In this document: positions 1 through 6,993 of the stretch, in pieces
How the letters are laid out: each line of letters opens with the position of its first letter
Position numbering within the stretch: the first letter of the stretch is position 1
Source: an uncultured Prevotella sp.
Lineage (GTDB): Bacteria; Bacteroidota; Bacteroidia; Bacteroidales; Bacteroidaceae
DNA: 63,212 bases
Direction: 5' to 3'
NCBI GenBank assembly: GCA_900315955.1
Contig: ONBC01000002.1
Coordinates: forward strand, 1 to 63,212
Translations under genes and position numbers: made by a program
The notes under the pieces: model-generated
Database searches by the model: none
Seen by the model: the letters and a program-made list of their open reading frames with translations, nothing else
Told to the model about the DNA's origin: nothing

Positions 1-91
1 AAACTACAAAAATCAGATTGTGTGAACAAAAAAATCAGCTCTTATAGCTGAAGTTTAGAACATTTCTGAATCACGATGCAAAGGTAAGAGA

Positions 92-398
92 GGCTGAATC
101 CTCCATAACCCCAGTCTAAGTGAGCGAAGCTCACGCAGACTGGGGATTTTTGATGGAGGCTCAATGGACTGACAGCCAGCCTCGGAGAGGCTGAATGCAT
201 CTATGATGCGCAACACAGCGAGCGATCATGGCGAGCGAGCAATGAGGGCGATGATGCGTTGTAATGCTGCGCGCTTCGCGCATTGTGCCTCTCCGAGGCA
301 CGGCGTCAGCCACCTGAGCCCCATGCCACCACCCCCAGTCTGCGCTTGCTTCGCTCGCTTAGACTGGGGTTATGGAGCATTCAGCCACTCCGAGGCTG
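92..398. repeat. Nested inverted repeat / large palindromic intergenic element
   Basis: Arms 92-129 and 349-386 are reverse complements at 36 of 38 positions. Inside them, 179-191 and 287-299 are perfect 13-nt inverted arms, and 177-187 pairs again with 388-398. Each outer arm also contains its own hairpin: 109-117 with 137-145 (CCCCAGTCT/AGACTGGGG), with an inner stem 120-125/129-134, followed by a short T-run; and 333-341 with 361-369. No credible gene lies within 1-496. The element could be a terminator cluster or a degraded mobile palindrome; the sequence does not decide. Confidence 0.75.
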
Positions 399-496
399 GG
401 TTCAATACAGTTAAGAAGTAGGAGTTAAGAAGTTCGAAGCCGGGAGCAAGCCCCCTCACAAATGTATGAAGCGGAAAACAAAAATTTTCCGCTTTA

Positions 497-528
497 TTTG
501 TATCGTATCATTGTTTTTTGTAACTTTG
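497..528 (+). promoter_or_regulatory. Bacteroidota-type promoter of the small membrane genes
   Basis: TTTG at 497-500, a 20-nt spacer and TAACTTTG at 521-528 match the Bacteroidota housekeeping consensus. The first ATG in frame with the downstream gene is only 5 nt after the -7 box, so the transcript may be leaderless. Confidence 0.7.
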
Positions 529-533
529 CCAAT

Positions 534-770
534 ATGAAGACTCTATTGCGACGATTTCACCTCAGTCATAAGAAGAGTGAAAAGATCAGTGACATTATCT
601 TCGATGTTGTCAAATACATGATAACCGTCGAACTTATCGCCTTTCTGTTTAGCGACATACAGAATTGGCATTGGTATAATTTTGCGTTTACACTCTTGAT
701 ACTATTGGGGCTTGTTTATTTAGGGTTTGTCTTTCTTGATGATGATGACAACAATAATAAAAACGAATGA
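534..770 (+). CDS. Small membrane protein, 78 aa (DUF6722-like)
   Basis: A small protein with a basic N-terminus (about residues 1-20), then two hydrophobic stretches (about 28-44 and 48-68) and an acidic/Asn-rich tail (DDDDNNNKNE). The reading frame is open further upstream to 462, but a promoter -7 box sits at 521-528, so ATG 534 is the first plausible start. A second tiny membrane-protein gene starts 3 nt after its stop, so the two form an operon. The arrangement and composition resemble the two-gene DUF6722-type cassettes of Bacteroidales; this family assignment is tentative and the function is unknown. Confidence 0.6.
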   Translation: MKTLLRRFHLSHKKSEKISDIIFDVVKYMITVELIAFLFSDIQNWHWYNFAFTLLILLGLVYLGFVFLDDDDNNNKNE

Positions 771-773
771 GCT

Positions 774-884
774 ATGACGAATGCGAATATTTTCATGCTG
801 TGTGTCCTCTTGATGTTTTGGGGCATTTACGGAATCTCCAAATACCAAGATTATCAGGACAAAAAGAAGATGAAGAAACAATAA
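774..884 (+). CDS. Micro-protein, 36 aa, single membrane helix
   Basis: The frame from ATG 774 to TAA 882 encodes one hydrophobic helix (about residues 6-21, IFMLCVLLMFWGIYGI) followed by a lysine-rich tail (DKKKMKKQ), a typical inner-membrane micro-protein layout with the tail in the cytoplasm. It begins 3 nt after the stop of the preceding 78-aa membrane protein, which suggests co-translation and a joint role. It is below the length many gene callers accept. Function unknown; it could also be chance, but charge distribution and tight spacing argue for a real gene. Confidence 0.5.
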   Translation: MTNANIFMLCVLLMFWGIYGISKYQDYQDKKKMKKQ

Positions 885-898
885 TAATTCGGTTTTTC

Positions 899-930
899 TT
901 TGGCGGCTCAGGGAAAAAGCAGTAACTTTG
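899..930 (+). promoter_or_regulatory. Promoter upstream of the L31 gene
   Basis: TTTG at 899-902, a 20-nt spacer and TAACTTTG at 923-930 fit the Bacteroidota consensus exactly. The leader to ATG 980 is about 42-44 nt. Confidence 0.7.
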
Positions 931-979
931 CACCCGATTTAGCATCCGCATATTATTAATAACATACATAAAGATTAAA

Positions 980-1125
980 ATGAAAAAAGGTATTCATCCA
1001 GAAAACTATCGCCCCGTCGTGTTCAAGGACATGTCCAACGGCGATATGTTCCTTACAAAGTCTACATGCAAGACTCAGGTCGCGTGGACCGCTTCATGAA
1101 CCGCTACGGCAAGTTGAAGAAGTAA
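980..1125 (+). pseudogene. rpmE2: Ribosomal protein L31 type B with internal out-of-frame deletion
   Basis: The N-terminal part ([20 protein letters not shown], then [11 protein letters not shown]) is the conserved start of type-B L31. After Lys31 the frame runs into unrelated residues and stops at TGA 1097-1099. The conserved L31 C-terminus ([15 protein letters not shown]) appears right after, in another frame, up to TAA 1123-1125. Family members are about 80-85 residues; here about 35 central residues, roughly 100-106 nt, are missing. Promoter and both ends are intact. Either this copy is dead and another L31 gene serves the ribosome, or the deletion is an assembly or sequencing artefact. 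Confidence 0.8.
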
Positions 1126-1244
1126 TACGCTATTCACAAGCATACAGATTCAAGGGAGTGCGGTCAGACGTAGTTGCATATGCGTCCGTCCGCACTTTTG
1201 TGTTCTTCAAACATTCCCTGCAAACCCCTATAACAGTTTCTTTT

Positions 1245-2147
1245 ATGAAAGCTTCCTGGAAATCTCTATTATTCCTCCTTTTGGCTCTCCCCCTCACCTT
1301 CTCTTGCAGTGAGAGCGACAACCTCCCCAAGCCCAAGGTCGACAAAGGCACCACCACCAACACCAATGCCAACCCCACCACCGACAACACCGCCTACGCG
1401 CGCTTAGAGTTCCCGCATATCAAGACCACGGGCAACAACCTCGTCATCGTGCATTCGACACCCGCCTACGGCATCAACTACTCCCTCGAATGGGACTGCG
1501 ACAAGAAGGCACAGCGCTGGTCATGCTATGAGATGGACGCCTCCAACAGTGTCGTCAATTGGAAACGGAGCAGCTGGGAAGGCGGCGATCCTTTCCAGGA
1601 AGACCCGGCTATCCCGGAGTCCTACCGCACTACCATTGCCGACTACAGAGGCTCAGGCTATGACCGCGGACATATCTGTCCTTCCGCCGACCGCCAGAAC
1701 TCCAAGGACGCCAACGAGCAGACGTTCTATCTGAGCAACATGCAGCCACAGGTCAACGGATTCAACGCCGGCGTGTGGGCGAACATGGAGAACCAGTTGC
1801 GCAATACCTGGAACACCTCCACCTACCGCGACATCCTCTATGTCTGCAAAGGCGGGACCATCGACAACGCCTCGCAGATCGCCGGTTACGCCAAGAACAA
1901 CCTCATCGTGCCCAAGTATTTCTTCGCCGCCATCCTCGCCGTGAAGAACGGACAATATAAAGCCATCGGCCTGTGGTTCGAGCACAAGAAGAACAACGAC
2001 AATGTTCTGAGCAACTATGTCGTGTCCATCGACGAGCTCGAGAAGCTCACGGGCATCGATTTCTTCTGCAACCTCCCCGACAGCATCGAGAACAAAGTGG
2101 AGTCGGCAACGAAAGCCGGGATGCTCAGCGACTGGGGCCTGCAATGA
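1245..2147 (+). CDS. DNA/RNA non-specific endonuclease, lipoprotein (NUC1 family)
   Basis: A 300-aa protein with a lipoprotein signal (hydrophobic 7-19, lipobox ending in Cys21), a low-complexity Thr/Asn/Pro linker (about 28-50) and a beta-beta-alpha-metal nuclease domain. The hallmark DRGH is at residues 140-143, followed by the conserved downstream region with Asn in LSNMQPQ. Members cleave single- and double-stranded DNA and RNA using the His of DRGH as general base and a metal bound by the downstream Asn. The lipoprotein signal places it at the envelope, probably for scavenging nucleic acid or damaging extracellular DNA. ATG 1245 is preferred over the upstream start at 1158 because only it gives a clean signal peptide. 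Confidence 0.88.
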   Translation: MKASWKSLLFLLLALPLTFSCSESDNLPKPKVDKGTTTNTNANPTTDNTAYARLEFPHIKTTGNNLVIVHSTPAYGINYSLEWDCDKKAQRWSCYEMDASNSVVNWKRSSWEGGDPFQEDPAIPESYRTTIADYRGSGYDRGHICPSADRQNSKDANEQTFYLSNMQPQVNGFNAGVWANMENQLRNTWNTSTYRDILYVCKGGTIDNASQIAGYAKNNLIVPKYFFAAILAVKNGQYKAIGLWFEHKKNNDNVLSNYVVSIDELEKLTGIDFFCNLPDSIENKVESATKAGMLSDWGLQ

Positions 2148-2193
2148 TTCGGAACGCTTTCGCTATTCCCGACTTAGGATAATCACCATATAT

Positions 2194-2225
2194 TTTGGAT
2201 ATATTTACGATTATCCGTAACTTTG
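2194..2225 (+). promoter_or_regulatory. Promoter of the EamA-nad operon
   Basis: TTTG at 2194-2197, a 20-nt spacer and TAACTTTG at 2218-2225. The -7 box overlaps the first possible ATG (2223), which therefore cannot be the start codon of the main transcript; ATG 2250 fits. Confidence 0.7.
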
Positions 2226-2249
2226 CCCCGAAATAGCAGAAAAGAATAC

Positions 2250-3188
2250 ATGCAATTGCCAAGTCATCAGCCCCGGATGGGCTTACACGTGAAAGGCTTC
2301 GCTGCCGGTATCCTTGCCGCCGTCTTCTATGGCACCAACCCGTTGGGCACGCTGCCACTCTATGCCGACGGCATCAACTCCGGCTCCGTGCTCTTCTACC
2401 GCTATGGCCTCTCCGTCGTCACCTTCATCCTCTGGCTCCTTCTGCGTGGCGAATCGCTGAAGATCAAATGGGGCCACGCCATCAAGCTCGCCATCCTCGG
2501 CGCGATGTTCGCCATGTCATCGCTCACGTTGTATGAGAGTTTCCATTTCATGAACGCCGGTGTCGCCTCCACCATTCTTTTCTCCTACCCCATCATGACC
2601 GCGCTCATCATGGTCATGTTCTATCACGAGCGCGTCAACGTACGCACCACCCTTGCCATCCTTCTCGCCGTCTCCGGCATCGCCCTGCTCTATCGGGGCG
2701 GGGGCAACGGCGGTACCACCCTCTCTGCCACAGGCGTCATCCTCGTCCTCTTCTCCTCCCTACTCTATGCCCTTTACATCGTTTATGTAAAGCAGTTCAA
2801 GATCGAAGGCATGTCGAGCGAGAAGTTCACAGCCTGGATCATCTTCTTCGGCTGGATCGCCCTGATCCTCTTCATGTTTTTCAAAGGAGAGCGGCTCCAG
2901 CTGCTCCATGGCACCCAGTGGCTCTGGGGTATTCAACTGGCGTTGCTGCCCACGGTAGGCAGTCTCTTCCTCATCAATATCGCCATCAAGTGCATCGGTG
3001 CCACGCCGACAGCTATCATGGGAGCCATAGAGCCTCTCACCGCCGTGGCCATCTCCTGCTGTCTCTTCGGCGAGGAGTTCACGCTGCGCCTTTTCTGTGG
3101 CATCGTGCTCATCCTCTCGGCGGTCATCCTCATTATATTAAGGAAGCAACCTAAGACAACAACAAGCAAAAATCCTTTAGACAAATGA
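2250..3188 (+). CDS. EamA/DMT-family transporter
   Basis: A 312-aa inner-membrane protein with about ten hydrophobic helices in two homologous five-helix halves, the usual EamA (drug/metabolite transporter) layout. The second half carries the typical TPTAIMGAIEPLTAVAISC segment. The substrate cannot be read from the sequence. Its stop codon overlaps the nadB start (ATGA at 3185-3188), so the two are translationally coupled. The context suggests a role tied to NAD precursors (aspartate, quinolinate, nicotinate), but that is inference. ATG 2250 was chosen because the longer frame would start inside the promoter -7 box. Confidence 0.85.
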   Translation: MQLPSHQPRMGLHVKGFAAGILAAVFYGTNPLGTLPLYADGINSGSVLFYRYGLSVVTFILWLLLRGESLKIKWGHAIKLAILGAMFAMSSLTLYESFHFMNAGVASTILFSYPIMTALIMVMFYHERVNVRTTLAILLAVSGIALLYRGGGNGGTTLSATGVILVLFSSLLYALYIVYVKQFKIEGMSSEKFTAWIIFFGWIALILFMFFKGERLQLLHGTQWLWGIQLALLPTVGSLFLINIAIKCIGATPTAIMGAIEPLTAVAISCCLFGEEFTLRLFCGIVLILSAVILIILRKQPKTTTSKNPLDK

Positions 3189-4771
3189 TATATCATTACG
3201 ATTTCCTCATCATCGGCGGTGGCGTGGCCGGTATGAGCTTTGCCCTCAAAGTAGCCAAGGCCCACAAGGGCACTGTCGCCATCATCTGCAAGACGACCCT
3301 CGACGAGGCCAACACCGCCAAGGCTCAGGGAGGCATCGCGTCCGTGACGAACCTCGCCGTGGACAATTTTGACAAGCATATCCACGACACGATGGTCGCC
3401 GGCGACTGGCTCTCCGACCCCAAGGCGGTGGAGCATGTCGTACGCAACGCACCTGCCGCCATCAAGGATCTCGTACAGTGGGGAGTCAACTTCGACAAGA
3501 AAAGCGACGGCGCCTACGACCTGCACCGTGAGGGTGGCCATTCGGAGTTCCGCATCCTGCACCATCAGGACGACACGGGCTTCGAGATTCAGCGCGGACT
3601 GATGGCTGCCGTGCGCAACAACCCCGACATCACCGTGCTCGAGAACCACTTCGCCGTGGAGATCATCACCCAGCACCACCTCGGCAAGGAGGTGACACGC
3701 CGCACGCCGGACATCGAGTGCTACGGTGCCTACGTCATCAACCCCGACACACAGAAAGTGGACACCTATCTCTCGCGTGTCACGCTCATGGCTACCGGCG
3801 GCACAGGAGCGGTCTATGCCACCACGTCCAATCCGAGCATCGCCACGGGCGACGGTATCGCCATGGCTTACCGCGCCAAGGGTACCGTGAAAGACATGGA
3901 GTTCGTACAGTTCCATCCCACCGTGCTCTACAACCCCGCCGAGACCCATCCCGCCTTCCTCATCACCGAGGCGATGCGTGGCTACGGCGCCATCCTCAAA
4001 CTCCCCGACGGAACGGAGTTCATGCAGAAATACGACCCGCGGCTGTCGCTCGCACCACGCGACATCGTGGCACGCGCCATCGACCACGAGATGAAGATCC
4101 ACGGCCTCGACCATGTCTGCCTCGACGTGACGATGAAAGACCCGGAAGAGACCAAGAAGCACTTCCCGCATATCTATGAGAAATGTCTATCCATCGGCAT
4201 CGACATCACGAAGCAGATGATCCCCGTCTGCCCGTCTGCCCATTACATGTGCGGCGGCATCAAGGTCGACCTCAACGGAGAGAGCTCCATCCACCGCCTC
4301 TATGCCGTCGGCGAGTGCTCCTGCACCGGGCTGCACGGCGGCAACCGACTGGCTTCCAACTCCCTCATCGAGGCTGTCGTCTATGCCAAGAGCGCGGCAG
4401 AGCATGCCATCGCCAACATCGACAACTATCAGTTCCAGGAGAACGTGCCGGAATGGAACGACTTCGGCACGCTCACCAATGAGGAGAAGGTGCTCATCAC
4501 CCAGGATGAGAAAGAGGTCGGACAGGTCATGTCCACCTATGTCGGCATCGTGCGCTCCAACCTGCGCCTCAAACGTGCCTGGACCCGTCTCGACATGCTC
4601 TACGAAGAGACCGAGGATCTCTTCCGCCGCGTCAAGCCTACACGTGACATCTGCGAGCTGCGCAACATGATCAATGTCGGATACCTCATCACGCGACAGG
4701 CCATCGAACGCCATGAGAGCCGTGGCCTGCACTATAATATAGACTATCCACCCAAGCCCAGGAAGATATAG
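3185..4771 (+). CDS. nadB: L-aspartate oxidase
   Basis: A 528-aa flavoprotein of usual family length. It oxidises L-aspartate to iminoaspartate, the first step of de novo NAD synthesis. The N-terminal dinucleotide-binding motif (IIGGGVAGMSFALKVA) binds FAD. The succinate-dehydrogenase-like core includes HREGGHSEFRILHHQDDTG (about 117-135) and a late FAD contact region near CTGLHGGNRLASNSLIEA (about 379-396). The C-terminal helical domain starts near residue 425. In anaerobes fumarate is the likely electron acceptor. It overlaps the EamA stop by 4 nt and is followed by nadA and nadC, giving the complete quinolinate branch. Confidence 0.96.
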   Translation: MIYHYDFLIIGGGVAGMSFALKVAKAHKGTVAIICKTTLDEANTAKAQGGIASVTNLAVDNFDKHIHDTMVAGDWLSDPKAVEHVVRNAPAAIKDLVQWGVNFDKKSDGAYDLHREGGHSEFRILHHQDDTGFEIQRGLMAAVRNNPDITVLENHFAVEIITQHHLGKEVTRRTPDIECYGAYVINPDTQKVDTYLSRVTLMATGGTGAVYATTSNPSIATGDGIAMAYRAKGTVKDMEFVQFHPTVLYNPAETHPAFLITEAMRGYGAILKLPDGTEFMQKYDPRLSLAPRDIVARAIDHEMKIHGLDHVCLDVTMKDPEETKKHFPHIYEKCLSIGIDITKQMIPVCPSAHYMCGGIKVDLNGESSIHRLYAVGECSCTGLHGGNRLASNSLIEAVVYAKSAAEHAIANIDNYQFQENVPEWNDFGTLTNEEKVLITQDEKEVGQVMSTYVGIVRSNLRLKRAWTRLDMLYEETEDLFRRVKPTRDICELRNMINVGYLITRQAIERHESRGLHYNIDYPPKPRKI

Positions 4772-4826
4772 TCCTCTCCTCAATGAGGGGATGGGTGAAT
4801 CCCAAGACAAAACACAGTAGATCGAT

Positions 4827-5804
4827 ATGGAAACGAAAAAGGAACAGATAAACAGACTCAGAGAAGAGCGTCATGCCCTGATCCTCGCCCACTACTACAC
4901 ACGGCCGGAGATACAGGAGGTCGCCGACTTCATCGGCGACTCGCTGGCGCTGGCTCGCAAGGCCGCTGAGACCGATGCCCCCGTGCTCGTCATGTGCGGT
5001 GTCCATTTCATGGCGGAGACGTGCAAACTGCTGTCGCCGGACAAGATCGTCCTCGAGCCCGATCCGGCTGCCGGCTGCTCCCTTGCCGACAGCTGCAGCG
5101 CACAGGATCTCGCCGCGTATAAGAAAGAACATCCGGGCTATAAGGTCATCAGCTACGTCAACACGACGGCGGCTGTCAAGGCGCTCTCCGACTGCTGCGT
5201 CACCTCCGGCAATGCCGTGAAGGTCATCAACAGTCTGCCCAAAGACGAGAAGCTCATCTTCGGACCCGACTATAACCTCGGCAACTATATCAACTCCATC
5301 TCGGGCCGCCACATGCTCCTCTGGAACGGTGGCTGCCATGTCCATGAGAAGTTCTCCGTCGGAGCTATCCTCACGCTGAAGAAACAGTACCCCGACGCCG
5401 TTGTCATGGCACACCTCGAGTGCAAGGCGCCCGTCCTGGCCATCGCCGATGTCAAAGGCTCTACGGCAAGCATGCTCACCTATGCCAAGGCGCACCCCGA
5501 GCAGAAACAGTTCATCGTCGCCACCGAGGCAGGCATCCTCTTCGAGATGCGCAAACAGTGCCCCGCCCAGCAGTTCATCCCCGTACCGCCGGAGGTGACG
5601 GAAGGCGAGAACGGCATCGGCTCCACTCAAGCCGAGGGCGGCATCCCCGCTTCCTGCTCCTGCAACGAGTGCGAGTTTATGAAGCTCAACACCCTCGACA
5701 AGATCATCTCGTGCCTCGAGACGATGCAGCCGCAGGTCACCATCCCCGCCGACATCGCCCGCGATGCCGTGAAGCCCATCGAGAAGATGCTCTCCCTGAG
5801 CTAA
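4827..5804 (+). CDS. nadA: Quinolinate synthase
   Basis: A 325-aa [4Fe-4S] enzyme that condenses iminoaspartate with dihydroxyacetone phosphate to quinolinate. Family motifs in order are CGVHFMAETCKLLSPDK, GCSLADSC, SDCCVTSGNAVKVI, WNGGCHVHE, HLECKAPV and CNECEFMKLNTL. The three cluster cysteines correspond to those in SDCC, HLEC and NECEFM. It lies 55 nt after nadB; the gap holds a small CCTCTCCTCA/TGAGGGG hairpin near 4773-4791. Cluster-dependent NadA fits an anaerobic lifestyle. Confidence 0.96.
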   Translation: METKKEQINRLREERHALILAHYYTRPEIQEVADFIGDSLALARKAAETDAPVLVMCGVHFMAETCKLLSPDKIVLEPDPAAGCSLADSCSAQDLAAYKKEHPGYKVISYVNTTAAVKALSDCCVTSGNAVKVINSLPKDEKLIFGPDYNLGNYINSISGRHMLLWNGGCHVHEKFSVGAILTLKKQYPDAVVMAHLECKAPVLAIADVKGSTASMLTYAKAHPEQKQFIVATEAGILFEMRKQCPAQQFIPVPPEVTEGENGIGSTQAEGGIPASCSCNECEFMKLNTLDKIISCLETMQPQVTIPADIARDAVKPIEKMLSLS

Positions 5805-5818
5805 GCAGCATCGCTTCT

Positions 5819-5867
5819 CTCCGTGCTTGCCCCCGTGCCTGCTTGCCCCCGTGCTTGCTTGCCCGTC
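5819..5867 (+). repeat. 16-bp tandem repeat between nadA and nadC
   Basis: Units of the form CCCGTGC(C/T)TGCTTGCC repeat with a 16-bp period; two full copies are flanked by partial ones. The tract lies just after the nadA stop. A similarly repetitive GC-rich stretch (copies of GCTGTACAGCCCT) follows nadC at 6844-6920. Confidence 0.6.
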
Positions 5868-5889
5868 CGTGATTATAGCGCTCCGTTCC

Positions 5890-5915
5890 GTAAGCCGCTG
5901 CTGTGCAGCGGCCCC
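5890..5915. repeat. GTAAGCCG-type palindrome before nadC
   Basis: A perfect 8-bp stem (GCCGCTGC at 5894-5901 with GCAGCGGC at 5905-5912) with a 3-nt loop, preceded by GTAA and followed by CCC. It ends 19 nt before nadC. A sister element with a different stem sequence but the same frame lies at 6934-6959. Confidence 0.6.
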
Positions 5916-5931
5916 ATTAATCCCTACCACT

Positions 5932-6843
5932 ATGAACTACAAAGAAAAAGAGAAAGAACTTACCGACCGCCTCATTGACCTCGCCTTTGCTGAGGACATC
6001 GGCGACGGCGACCACACCACGCTCTGCTGCATCCCCGAGGATGCCATGGGCGAGAGCGAACTGATGATCAAGGAAGAAGGCATCTTTGCCGGCGAGCGTG
6101 CCGCCAAAGAGGTCTTCCATCGTTTCGACCCCGACCTGAAGGTCACGATGCACATGCACGACGGCGACCATGTCCGTCCCGGCGACATCGTGCTCTCTGT
6201 CAGCGGTCGTGAGCAGAGCCTCCTCACCACGGAGCGCCTCATGCTGAACATCTGCCAGCGCATGAGCGGCATAGCCACCATGGCGCACCGTTACCAGCAG
6301 GCGCTCATCGACGCCGGCACAAAGACGCGCGTCCTCGACACCCGTAAGACGACACCCGGCATGCGCATGCTCGAGAAAGAAGCCGTGCGCATCGGTGGAG
6401 GCATGAACCACCGCATCGGCCTCTTCGACATGATCCTGCTCAAAGACAACCATATCGACTTCTGCGGCGGGGTGCACAATGCCATCACACGCGCACGGCA
6501 GTACTGCCAGGACAAAGGCCTCGACCTGAAGATCGAGTGCGAGGTGCGCGACTTCACCGAACTGCAGCAGGCGATCAAGGATCTGCCCGACCGTATCATG
6601 TTCGACAACTTCACGCCTGCCGACACCGTGAAAGCCGTAGCCCTCGTCCATGCCGCCAAGAACGCCGACGGCACACCGGCACACATCGAGACCGAGTCGT
6701 CGGGCGGCATCACCTTCGACACCATGATCCCCTATGCGAAGGCCGGTGTCGACTTCATCTCCTTCGGCGCGCTCACACACAGCGTCAAAGCCCTGGACAT
6801 GAGCCTCAAAGCCAAAGGATCGTCGAAGCTGTCCATAAAATAG
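5932..6843 (+). CDS. nadC: Nicotinate-nucleotide pyrophosphorylase (carboxylating)
   Basis: A 303-aa type II phosphoribosyltransferase that converts quinolinate and PRPP to nicotinate mononucleotide, CO2 and PPi, ending the quinolinate branch. Visible family motifs are AEDIGDGDHTT near the N-terminus, TTERLMLNICQRMSGIAT, DTRKTTPGMRMLEKEAVRIG with GGGMNHR, and the C-terminal barrel strands with IETESSGGI and FISFGALTHS. The frame is open upstream to 5827, but that extension reads through the tandem repeat and hairpin and does not look like protein; ATG 5932 aligns with the family start. Confidence 0.96.
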   Translation: MNYKEKEKELTDRLIDLAFAEDIGDGDHTTLCCIPEDAMGESELMIKEEGIFAGERAAKEVFHRFDPDLKVTMHMHDGDHVRPGDIVLSVSGREQSLLTTERLMLNICQRMSGIATMAHRYQQALIDAGTKTRVLDTRKTTPGMRMLEKEAVRIGGGMNHRIGLFDMILLKDNHIDFCGGVHNAITRARQYCQDKGLDLKIECEVRDFTELQQAIKDLPDRIMFDNFTPADTVKAVALVHAAKNADGTPAHIETESSGGITFDTMIPYAKAGVDFISFGALTHSVKALDMSLKAKGSSKLSIK

Positions 6844-6933
6844 CCCTCGCCCTATGCAGCCCTCGGCTGTGCCGCCCCGCGCTGTACAGCCCTTATGCTG
6901 TACAGCCCTCGTGCTGCGCCGCCGTCTTGTTGA

Positions 6934-6959
6934 GTAAGCCGTCACATAGTGACGGCCCT
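6934..6959. repeat. GTAAGCCG-type palindrome before the PBP4 gene
   Basis: Perfect 8-bp stem GCCGTCAC (6938-6945) with GTGACGGC (6949-6956), 3-nt loop, GTAA before and CCC after. Same architecture as 5890-5915, but the stem bases differ in a pairing-preserving way. Confidence 0.6.
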
Positions 6960-6993
6960 CCCGCTGATGGCAAACCAAGAAGATATTAAAAGG

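Noticed and set aside
203-421. 72-codon frame in the first intergenic region
   Set aside because: It lies within the nested palindrome and has no protein-like features.
2933-5930. Long antisense frames over nadB and nadA (about 412 and 413 codons)
   Set aside because: Shadows of well-recognised nad genes.
5827-5931. N-terminal extension of nadC
   Set aside because: Reads through a tandem repeat and a palindrome; family alignment supports ATG 5932.
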